DNA of 64,000 nt, from assembly GCA_944989445.1 (NCBI GenBank), contig CALYLW010000129.1, forward strand, positions 586,501-650,500, read 5' to 3'. The position numbers were made by a program, and so were the translations under genes. Under the pieces are notes generated by a model. The model ran no database searches. It saw only the letters and a list, made by a program, of their open reading frames with translations, and was not told where the DNA came from. The DNA is from Ampullaceana balthica. Lineage: Eukaryota; Mollusca; Gastropoda; Lymnaeidae. Shown in pieces: positions 55,405 to 64,000 of the stretch. Position 1 is the first letter of the stretch; the number at the start of each line of letters is the position of its first letter.

Positions 55405-57600
55405 ACAACCCCGTAAAAACAAAGTTTTTGACTATAAATCCCTTATATATGAGACAGAACTAAAGTATTGATTATGTTCCAACGCGACAAACATTTACAG
55501 CCTGAAAATGAGTGAATTCCACCTGCTTAAAACACGAGATGTGGTCACCGATGGCTGGCGTGAAGTCAAGTGACCCGTAAAATGTAAACAATAGCGACTG
55601 CTACATATAGTTTTATATAGATAAACTAAAAATGAATTAATTTAATTACGGTACGCTCGATCGATCTGAAATTTTGATACGATGCATTGTTAGGTGACAC
55701 GAGTCTGTGAGCCAAATTTCAGCTCGATGAAATCACGAGAAGTGGGTCATTTTTTACCTAACAATGCATCGTATCAAAATTTCAGATCGATCGAACGTAC
55801 CGTAATTAAATTAATGCATTTTTAGTTTATCACTATACGAGGTATGTAATTAAATTTCACGGTTTGTTATTGTTTTTTTTTCACGTGAGAGCTCGGTTCG
55901 CGCATTGACGTGACCCATCGAAGTACCGGCGTGCTTTTGTTTACATTTTACGTGTCACGCTGAGCTCGGTCCAGAGATTGGTGACCAGACCTTTTACTCT
56001 CCGGTTATACAGCCGGAGTTAAGGCCGATACAGTCTGTAAATGTTTGTCGCGTTTGAAGTTGAACAATACTTTTAATTATGACTCATATATAAGGGATTT
56101 ATATTCAAAAATTTTGTTTTTACGGGTTTGTTTTATTATTAAATCCCTTATATTAACTTCACCGCCGTCTCTGTCTGTCGTCATCTCATGGTCGGGCGGA
56201 AAAACAAAAGTAAAAAATGACCATGATCCGATCGAGCTGAAATTTGACACATAGACCCGTGTCATCTAACAATGCATCGTATCAAAATTTCAGATCGATC
56301 GAACGTACCGTAATTAAATTTATGCATTTTTAGTTTATCCTTATATAACGTATGTAATTCAAATTCACTGTTTGTTATTGTTTTTTTTCACGGGATTGTT
56401 CAGTCACGCGTTGACGCGACCCATCGAAGTACCGGTGTGCTTTTGTTTACATTTTACGTGTCACGCTGAGCTCGGTCAAGCGATCGGTGACCAGACTTTC
56501 CCCTCTTCCAGCCCCCCCCCCACCCCCCCAGGGTTATGAAGCAAAGTTTAGTTAAGACAGATTCAGTCTGTAAATGTTTGTCGCGTTTGAAAATAATCAA
56601 TACTGTTAGTTATGTCTCATATATAAGGGATTTATAGTCAAAAACTTTGTTTTTACGGGTTTGTTTTTATTAAATCCCTTATATTAACTTCACCGCCGTC
56701 TCTCTCTCTGTCGTTCTGTCGTCATCTCTCTCTGTCTGTCTTGGGAGGGCGGAAAAACAAAAGTAAAAAATGACCCACTTCCCGTGATCCGATCGAGCTG
56801 AAATTTGGCACACGGACCCGTCTCACCTAACAATGAATCGTATCAAAATTTCAGATCGGTCGAATGTATCGTAATTTAATTAATGCATTTTTAGTTTATC
56901 TCTATAAACTATATGTAGCGATCGCTATTGTTTACATTTTACGGGTCACTTGACTTCACGCCAGCCATCGATGACCACATCTCGTGTTTAACACCAGGAT
57001 GAGTTCACTCAGTTTCAGGCTGTAAATGTTTGTCGCGTTGGAACATAATCAATACTTTAAGTTCTGTTTCATATATAAGTCATAGTTATAGTAAAAAAAA
57101 TTGTTTTTACGGGGTTGTTTAATTTATTAACCACGTTTTATTAACTCGCTTTCGTTCCTGTGGCATTGTTTGTCCAACAATTTTTCAAATCTGCCAACGT
57201 AAAATTAAACCTTTTCTGATGGTCCTAGAGATCTCAAAATTTTACCACAGATACATCTTGGATAACAATGCCTTGTATCAAAATTTCAGATCGATCGAAT
57301 GTACCGTTCTTAAATTATTGAACTTTTTAGTTTATCTATATTTTATTATATACTTGCTTTCGTGTCTGTCGGTCCGCAATTTTCAAATTTGCCAACGTAA
57401 AATTAAACCACTTCTGATAGTCCTAGAGAGCTCAAAATTTCACCACAGATAGATGTTGGATGACAATACATTGTATCAAAATTTCAGATCGATCGAATGT
57501 ACCGTAATTAAATTAATGTATTTCTTAGTTTATCTTTATATAAGCATCTGTACCCGCCTGCCGTAGTTTAATTTCACGCGGCGAGTTCACCCCCGTGACC
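55405..57600. repeat. Tandem and inverted repeat array with ~535-bp unit
   Basis: The block ATATATAAGGGATTTATAxTC with TTTTACGGGTTTGTT occurs at 56087 and 56622 (spacing 535), diverged at 57070, and inverted at 55410-55460. Each unit then has CACCGCCGTCTCTCT, a pyrimidine tract, GATCCGATCGAGCTGAAATT, CAATGCATCGTATCAAAATT, CAGATCGATCGAACGTACCG and CATTTTACGTGTCACGCTGA. The right part (57125-57540) is the module also found at 25090 and 35845. No coding frame. Confidence 0.8.
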
Positions 57601-57617
57601 TCATCGCTTTGTTATTA

Positions 57618-59208
57618 GGGGCCGTCCATAAATGACGTCACGCGATTTTTGCCCCCCTTCCCCCCCCTCTTCACGCGTCGTCACAAAAACTTAGACTTCC
57701 CCTCTAAAAATACGTCACAAATCTTTGCCCGCACCAACTTATTTTCTATTTGAAAATAAGTATGTTTCAAATCACTTTTATTGTCATTTAAGTATTTATT
57801 ATTTATTTGAGTGAAGATCTACATTGTAATATCGTAACTCGCGTGAAGCATTTTTTAAAAACGTTTAACTGGCCTTCAGAAAACGAACTGTGTTAACATC
57901 TTTAGATTATATTTTATTTTAATGCATACAAATTAAACATTGACTATTAATCATCACGGTTAACGTCTTTGTTTAGAAAAAAAAATAGTTAAAAATATAC
58001 ATATTTTACTGACGGGCATCCCGTAAGAAAGAGGTCGGCGAACATAGTAAATAACCTCATCTGGGGTCAAAAAGGGAATTCTTGGGGGTAATGCAGACTC
58101 ATTTGGGACATATAACATCCACTACAATCCCACTAGATATATTAAAATACGTCATGTGCACGTGTACGCTTGGAACATATGTCCATTATTGAACCGGTTC
58201 CTTCCAGAAAATGCTTTTTTTTTAAATTTGGCAACTATGTAGATTTCTTACCTACGTACTATACGAAGACACCTAAATCTACCCTTCTTTCATTTATATT
58301 GACACGAGTGACAATAATCTTAATCCACAAGACTTGTCTGTATCACGTATCATTTCTGTGTATATTTAAAATTTAATGCCTTAAAAACTGAGCTAAGAAG
58401 AAAAGTTGTTTTGTGCTCCTCTCGAATTGCGATATCAAGAATTTGATGCATTCAATAAAGTTAATGAATACTTGACTAATTTTAAATGGGCTCATTTACC
58501 ATTATATCTAGATAATCTAGAAGACTAGAATGGCCAGGGGCGTTTGACCAGAAAACCAAATAGATTCCCTCCCGCCCTCCCTTTCCCCTTTTAAAGAAAA
58601 ACGATATTCCGTGTCGTTTTGACTTAAAACATCTACACATAATCCTATTCAGATCATGTTTAGACACTGACACGAGTCATGCATGTAAAACTCACCAGTA
58701 GAATTTTCGATAACGACGCTCCCCCAAATCCCCGAGTCATGTGAGCAGGACCTAGAGTCTGGGGGTTGGGGAGGGGGGGTAACGCACACATAAACTTGTA
58801 TATTTTGGGGGTAACGGGCAAACAAGTTCGAGAGAACCAAACGCAGCTGCGGTTACATCACAAATGCTTTGATGTCAACATCAAACGACGCAGTGTAAAA
58901 ATTTCATATGTTATCTTGTGGATTCTCAAACTTAAGGATTATAATTAGATTTAATTTTCGTGTCTTGATAGCTTACGCTAACCAGCGTCTGATGGCCTAC
59001 CGACCGGCACATTGAGAAGCACTGATTTTTTTATTTAAAAAGTCATTAAATAAATTGTAAGCGACCAAATATGTCAGTGGAAGTTTTATTTCAAGTTACC
59101 CTTTTGATGTGACGTCACATTTCTTCAACCCCCCTCCCTCCCCCTCGTCACGCATCGTCACAAAAGTGTGACCCCTCCCCCCCCTAGGTGCGTGACGTCA
59201 TTTATGGA
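57618..59208 (-). mobile_element. Harbinger-like MITE, long subfamily, right end clipped
   Basis: Starts GGGGCCGTCCATAAATGACG after TTA (57615-57617), reverse orientation. It runs to GCGTGACGTCATTTATGG at 59208, where the last terminal bases are missing and a second copy begins. It shows the excision footprint of the CAGTG MITE at 58506-58522. Confidence 0.8.
58506..58522 (+). other. Apparent hAT excision footprint
   Basis: ATCTAGA-TA-ATCTAGAA: two copies of the 8-bp target that flanks the CAGTG MITE in sister copies, with the last base of the first copy changed and one extra base. Altered duplication without the element is the normal scar of hAT excision. Confidence 0.7.
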
Positions 59209-60587
59209 ACAGAGGTAAATAACCTCATCCGGGGTCAAAAAGGGAATTCTTGGGGGTAATGCAGACTCATTTGGGACATATAACATCCACTACAATCCAC
59301 TAGATATATTAAAATACGTCATGTGTACGTGTACGCTTGGAACATATGCCCATTATTGAACCGGTTCCTTCCAGAAAATGCATTTTTTAAAAATTTGACA
59401 ACTATGTAGATTTCTTACCTACGTACTATACGAAGACACCTAAATCTACCCTTCTTTCATTTATATTGACACGAGTGACAATAATCTTAATCCACATGAC
59501 TTGTCTGTATCAAGTATCCATTTCTGTGATATTTAAAATTAATGCCTCAAGAACTGAGCTAAGAATAAAAGTTGTTTTGTGCTCCTCTCGAATTGCGATG
59601 TCAAGAATTTTATGCATTCAATAAAGTTAATGAATAGTTGACTAATTTTAAATGGGCTCATTTACCATTATATCTAGAACAGTGCTTCTCAAACTTTTTA
59701 GTAGGCGGACCGGCAGGAATTTTTTCCATTGCACCAGGGACCGGTGCACTATTTTCCCTGCACTGACAATTTTTTCGGTCCTTTTTTTGAGAACATCTGC
59801 GGACCGGCAGCGGATGGCCCAAGGACCGGCACCGGTCCTCGGACCACCACTTTGAGAAGCACTGATCTAGAAGACTAGAATGGCCATGGGCGTTTGACCA
59901 AAAACCAATCGAACAATTATATCAAACTTAAAACGTTTTTAATTTTATCAAATAGATTCCCTCGCCCCCCTCACCTTTTAAAGAAAAAGGATATTTCGTG
60001 TCCTTTTGACTGAAAATATCTACACATAATCCTATTTAGATCATTTTTAGACACTTGTCATGCTTGTAAAACTCACCAGTAGCATTTGCGGCTAACGACA
60101 CTCCCCCAAATCCCCGAGTCATGTGAGCAGGACCTAGAGTCTGGGGGTGGGGGGGGGGTAAACTCACACATAAACTTGTATATTTTGGCCCAAAAAAAAT
60201 CGACGACTCCTGCCATGAGAACCAAACGGAGCTGTGGTTACATCACAAATGCTTTGATGTCAACATCAAACTACGCAATTTCATATGTTATCTTGTGGGT
60301 TCTCAAAGTTAAGGATTATAGTTAGTTTTAATTTTCGCGTCTTGATAGCTTACGCCAACCAGCGTATGATGGTCTACCGACTGGCACATTGAGAAGCACT
60401 GATTTAAAAAAGAAAAAAAAAGAAAGTCATTAAATAAATTGTAAGCGACCAAATATTTCAGTGGAAGTTTTATTTAAAGTTACCCTTTTGATGTGACGTC
60501 ACATTTCTTCAACCCCCCTCCCTCCCCTCGTCAAAAAATTGTGACCCCCTCCCCCCTAGGTGCGTGACGTCATTTATGGACGGCCCC
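59209..60587 (-). mobile_element. Harbinger-like MITE, long subfamily, left-truncated
   Basis: Begins inside the element (AACAGAGGTAAATAACCTCA, equivalent to about 58042 in the preceding copy) and runs to an intact TTTATGGACGGCCCC end at 60587. It directly follows copy 57618-59208 in the same orientation. Contains the CAGTG MITE at 59680-59864. Confidence 0.85.
59680..59864 (-). mobile_element. hAT MITE (CAGTGCTTCTCAAA), 185 bp
   Basis: Flanked by ATCTAGAA at 59672-59679 and 59865-59872. Same site and family as 1076 and 53721, opposite orientation because the host copy is inverted. Confidence 0.9.
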
Positions 60588-61314
60588 AATTTATTTATTT
60601 ATTCTAATAGAAAATGCGGCTGATGGGGCGGGGGGAGCTTTTTTTTTAACCTCATATTGGAAGGGGTCAGGGGGTCCCCATCGTCACAAATGTGTGACCC
60701 CTTCTCCCGTGCTTGATGACATTAGAAAATTAAAATGCACTTCACGATATTCTCCGCTAAACCAAATGTGCGTCTGGGTTTTAAAAAAAAAGATATTTCA
60801 TCATGGCTCTATAGTGAGAACCTTTGATATCCTTCATTTTAACATTATTTTATTTTCTCTCACTTCCGATACGTTTCGCATTATCTGCAATGGCAGGGTT
60901 AAGTTCCGAAAAAGTGAAAGTTATCCATATATCTGCAGTTAAGGTAACAATATTAACATTTTGAATCAGCTGTTTCACTGTTAAGCATATCGGCATCGGT
61001 ATTTTCGTCAAAAGAATTTGGTATACCAAGAATTTTAATGTCTATAATTTTAAAATTATATTTATATAAATTAGGTAATGGCCGTAATGGCTATTGACAA
61101 GTATTGAGACGCTAACGTCTTAATAGCCCATAGGTTATTGAGACGCAAATAAATAAATAAAACAGCCTATACATTATTAGTGACTTAGTCACCCTAACTA
61201 TCATTATCATAATCATACTGTACTGTACTGAACTGTACTGTATTTGTCTACTGACTACTGAACTACTGTCAGTCGACGTTCACGTGTTATTATTAGTATT
61301 AGTAGTAATATTAT
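60588..61314. other. Non-genic spacer
   Basis: Part of 60620-60720 has G and C tracts like MITE ends (TCGTCACAAATGTGTGACCC) and may be an old MITE remnant. The rest is AT-rich with a TACTGTACTG microsatellite near 61220. Confidence 0.45.
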
Positions 61315-61402
61315 TTTGGTGCGCCAAAGCAATGCATTGAAAAACTACAGAAAGTTCAAAATTCAGCTGCCAGACTAGTTCTTAAGGCAAAAAAACATGA
61401 CC
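61315..61402 (+). mobile_element. L2/CR1-like LINE fragment
   Basis: Reads CIEKLQKVQNSAARLVLKAK then KHDQ, the conserved block just upstream of the segment found at 38776. Cut by the adjoining SINE. Confidence 0.6.
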
Positions 61403-61684
61403 AAGGGGCACGGTGGTTGAGTGGCATGCACGCTCGGCTGGCGTACCGATGGTCATGGGTTCGAATCCATGTTAAGGCAAGGATTTGTTCCCGGGGCCTA
61501 GGGCGTCCCTGAGTCCACCCAGCTCCGAATGGGTACCTAACACTAGTTAGGGAAATAAAGGCGGCTGGCTATTGCGTGGAACCCTCATAGCCGTGGCCTG
61601 TGATCGCTGCATCATTTGCCAACAGACCGGCATGGTCTGTGGACGCATTAATCTTCTGTATAGAAGGAGCGTCTGTATAGATAA
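61403..61684 (+). repeat. tRNA-derived SINE, copy 4, best preserved
   Basis: Head GGGCACGGTGGTTGAGTGGC (A box) and GGTCATGGGTTCGAATCCAT (B box), core CCTAGGGCGTCCCTGAGTCC and CTCCGAATGGGTACCTAACA, tail GGACGCATTAATCTTCTGTA and TAGAAGGAGCGTCTGTATAG then ATAA. A MITE follows directly at 61685, using the tail's TAA as target. Confidence 0.9.
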
Positions 61685-62170
61685 GGGGCCGTCCATAAAT
61701 GACGTCACGCACCTAGGGGGGGAGGGGGGTCACACTTTTGTGACGTTGCGTGACGAGGGGGAGGGAGGGGGGTTGAAGAAATGTGACGTCACATCAAAAG
61801 GGTAACTTTAAATAAAACTTCCACTGAAATATTTGATCGCTTACAATTTATTTAATGACTTTTTTTTCTTTATCAGTGCTTCTGAATGTGCTGGTCGGTA
61901 GGCCATCAGACGCTGGTTGGCGTATGCTATCAAGACACGAAAATTAAATCTAATTATAATCCTTAAGTTTGAGAATCCACAAGATAACATATGAAATTGT
62001 TACACTGCGTCGTTTGATGTTGACATCAAAGCATTTGTGATCTAACGGCAGCTCCGTTTGGTTCTCTCATGCCTGTTACCACAAAATATACAAGTTTATG
62101 TATGCGTTACAGACTCTAGGTCCTGCTCCCGTGACTCGGGGATTTGGGGGAGCGTCTTTAGCACCCCCCC
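61685..62170 (+). mobile_element. Harbinger-like MITE, long subfamily, right-truncated
   Basis: Starts GGGGCCGTCCATAAATGACG after TAA (61682-61684) and follows the 52994 copy to GATTTGGGGGAGCGTCTTTA, then ends at the gypsy LTR boundary. Very similar to copy 52994 over its length. Confidence 0.85.
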
Positions 62171-62468
62171 TGTAACGATATAACTCTTTTATGTAGGCGT
62201 TCTCACAGTAATTAATCTTGTGCACAATAATTCACTGAAGAATTCGTTTATCCAAAACAACTTTAATATACATATATATTGTACACATAAGAATCATTTG
62301 AGGTAATATAACGTGGAAATCTTGAGCTATTCACTATCATGCTTCCCTGTCGGAAGTCTACACACAACTGTTCGCCCAACACTTTCAACCAATAGAAATG
62401 CTCCTTTCTTCCCGCGTCCACCATACATGTGACCTTACGTCACAAAATTATGTTAATCAGATGTGACA
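62171..62468 (-). mobile_element. 3' LTR of a Ty3/gypsy-like retrotransposon
   Basis: On the minus strand it begins TGTCACATCTGATTAACA and ends ATATCGTTACA, 298 bp, with 5'-TG and CA-3' ends. Directly upstream (minus) is a purine-rich primer tract, GAAGGATGGGGGTGAA. An RNase H C-terminus lies further upstream at 63085-63190. It interrupts the MITE at 61685. The other LTR is not in the window. Confidence 0.7.
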
Positions 62469-62599
62469 TTCACCCCCATCCTTCAAAAAAAAATGTTTAT
62501 GAAATACAACATTTTTGGTCTTCATAAAATCAAATCAATCTATATCTATATTCAAATTTCAAATATTTATCATCAATGAACATTCATTTTCTTACATAC

Positions 62600-62790
62600 A
62601 ACTTCTGGATATAGAATCAATAAGAAAAAATCTGTAGGACTGCATCAGTCTAAACATAAGAAATAATGAGAAAAAATCTGTAGAACTGCAACAGTCTAAA
62701 CATAAGAAATAATGAGAAAAAATCTGTAGAACTGCAACAGTCTTAACATAAGAAATAATGAGAAAAAATCTGTAGAACTGCAACAGTCTA
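62600..62790. repeat. 50-bp tandem repeat, about four units
   Basis: The unit contains GAAATAATGAGAAAAAATCT and GTAGAACTGCAACAGTCTAA. It lies in the gypsy 3' untranslated region; the minus-strand open frame over it is a by-product of the unit. Confidence 0.9.
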
Positions 62791-62949
62791 CCTGTACTGA
62801 AAAAATGGAAACTGAAAATTTTAACACATCTGTAATTTTGTGTAACTAAAATATTTAAACACTCAATATTATTAAAATTAACTAATAATCCAATGGAATT
62901 CAAACACTGTTCCTTGTCCATTGTTCAACAAATAAAAATATTAATATAA

Positions 62950-63090
62950 TTACAGTCTCTGTTTGTATCCTTTAGGAATTCACAGACTAATGTTAAAACA
63001 GTCTCTTATTTTATCATTTAGTAATTCACAGAATGTCTTTTTAATAGTCTCTGGTTTTATCAGTTAGGAGTTCACAGAGTGTCTTTATTT
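62950..63090. repeat. Approx. 53-bp diverged tandem repeat, three units
   Basis: ACAGTCTCTGTTTGTATCCT, ACAGTCTCTTATTTTATCAT and ATAGTCTCTGGTTTTATCAG each precede a TTAG-AATTCACAGA-like block. It lies next to the RNase H end of the gypsy element. Confidence 0.75.
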
Positions 63091-63190
63091 ATTGTCATTC
63101 TACTTAATATGTCTGCAACCACATTGTCCTTTCCCTTCACAGGTTTAATGTCAAATTTGTAGTCGGCTAATAGCATAGCCTAGTTCAATA
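63085..63190 (-). pseudogene. Ty3/gypsy RNase H C-terminal remnant
   Basis: The minus strand reads LN, stop, AMLLADYKFDIKPVKGKDNV then VADILSRM. Gypsy RNase H domains end in the pattern RWALxLQEYDFxIxYKPGKxNxVADALSR, so the family is clear. The Arg-Trp position is a stop, and upstream RT is absent. Confidence 0.75.
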
Positions 63191-63270
63191 TAGTCATTCT
63201 TCAATTGACGAGTATGAATTCAAATCGATGGGCTTTGAATGTTTCTTCAGACTGTTAAATGTTCAATAGT

Positions 63271-64000
63271 TCACCAACCATGACTTCGATTATGTTCATT
63301 CATAATTTCAATTCCAGCATCTTGAATAAATTGCTTGGCTTTTGAGATGTCATTTTTGCTTCCAGATAATTCAATAGAATTTGGAACAGATGAGTCACTG
63401 TCAGAAACTTTTATCTGAAAAATATTGTCTCTATCTGTAAAGTTTTTGATTTGGCTTAATACACAACCAATTGTTCTTCCTAATTCAGATGATTTCACAC
63501 AAATTGTTTCAGATTCACTAGTACCATCTCTTTCTCTGCTACTATGGTCTTCATTTCTTTTATCATATACTTGATTTTTAATAGTGGCTAAAATGTCACT
63601 AGTTTCTGTCTGTGCTCGATTTAACTTTATTATTTTTCTATCATTCGTGTCTTGGTTTTCATTCTTTCTCCATGATTGAATTGATTGATCATAATTTCTT
63701 TTTCTGGAGTCAAAATTGTATTTGCCTCTCCATGATCTTCTGCTTTGATTATAATCTCTATTTATGGAATTATGATTATTTCTTTCTCTCCATGATTGTC
63801 TTTCTTGATCATAATCTCTATGTCTGGAATTATGATTATTTCTTTCTCTCAATGATTGTCTTTCTTGATCATAATCTCTGTGTCTGGAATTATGATTATA
63901 TTTTTCTCTCCATAATTGTCTATCTTGATCATAATCTCTATGTTTGGAATTATGATTATATTTTTCTTTCCATGCTTGTCTACCTTTGTTTTCAAAGTGC
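63271..64000 (-). CDS. 20-residue repeat protein with divergent KH domain, partial
   Basis: A minus-strand frame open from the window edge to a stop at 63271-63273, with no Met needed at the edge. From 64000 to about 63660 it encodes five to six tandem 20-residue units (RERNNHNSRHRDYDQERQSW type; 60-bp DNA period), strongly charged and hydrophilic. After a linker comes a KH-like domain, TICVKSSELGRTIGCVLSQI then SSVPNSIELSGSKNDISKAK, resembling KH domains of DDX43-type RNA helicases. The expected IGxxGxxI loop reads IGCVLSQI, so the second Gly is lost. It may be an exon of such a helicase gene (a GTGAAC donor is possible at the stop) or a decayed copy. Only the 3' part is in the window. Confidence 0.5.
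   Translation of the reverse strand, partial: HFENKGRQAWKEKYNHNSKHRDYDQDRQLWREKYNHNSRHRDYDQERQSLRERNNHNSRHRDYDQERQSWRERNNHNSINRDYNQSRRSWRGKYNFDSRKRNYDQSIQSWRKNENQDTNDRKIIKLNRAQTETSDILATIKNQVYDKRNEDHSSRERDGTSESETICVKSSELGRTIGCVLSQIKNFTDRDNIFQIKVSDSDSSVPNSIELSGSKNDISKAKQFIQDAGIEIMNEHNRSHGW

Overview
The window is animal nuclear DNA. It holds two spliced genes with canonical GT/AG introns, is AT-rich, and is packed with transposable elements. No bacterial signals, true tRNAs, rRNAs or CRISPR arrays are visible. The mix of a tRNA-derived SINE sharing its tail with a LINE, Ingi/I-like LINEs with RNase H, Helitron and Harbinger MITEs, and the short TTAGGG-type telomeric tract suggests a lophotrochozoan, possibly a mollusc. 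That taxonomic guess is inference.

Two host genes are well supported, both on the plus strand. The first is a complete 18-exon galactosylceramidase gene (GALC, GH59 lysosomal enzyme) at 9623-22276, which I reconstruct as 692 codons. It has a signal peptide, both catalytic glutamates, and an upstream TATA box, CCAAT box and CACGTG E-box. The second is hypoxanthine phosphoribosyltransferase (HPRT1) at 40412-46714, with exon sizes and phases matching the human gene. Human exons 5 and 6 are one exon here, and exon 1 is not identified. At the right edge a minus-strand reading frame, open to the window end (63271-64000), encodes 20-residue tandem repeats and a divergent KH domain. Next to it is the 3' end and LTR of a Ty3/gypsy-like element.

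Layout: 1-9.3 kb holds a broken hAT/ZMYM1-like transposase gene, LINE and SINE pieces and Harbinger-like MITEs. 9.3-22.3 kb is GALC, with large nested insertions in its introns 1 and 13. 22.3-40.4 kb is intergenic: a Helitron inside a MITE, a palindrome cluster, a telomere-like tract, and a near full-length LINE lying between 235-bp inverted repeats. 40.4-46.7 kb is HPRT1, with a hAT relative and a MITE end in its last large intron. 46.7-63.2 kb is repeat territory: a MULE-like MITE, a twin-primed LINE, a LINE split by a MITE, a 535-bp tandem array, partly tandem MITEs and a SINE.

The dominant repeat is a nonautonomous family with termini GGGGCCGTCCATAAATGACG and 3-bp TTA/TAA duplications (PIF/Harbinger hallmark), in two size classes of about 0.4 kb and 1.7-1.9 kb. 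Several copies carry secondary insertions whose target-site duplications read exactly, and one carries an apparent hAT excision footprint. I see no convincing new multi-gene system. The most unusual items are the LINE-bearing inverted-repeat structure, a 5' sequence shared by two retroelement insertions, the SINE-LINE tail pair and the nested element stacks.
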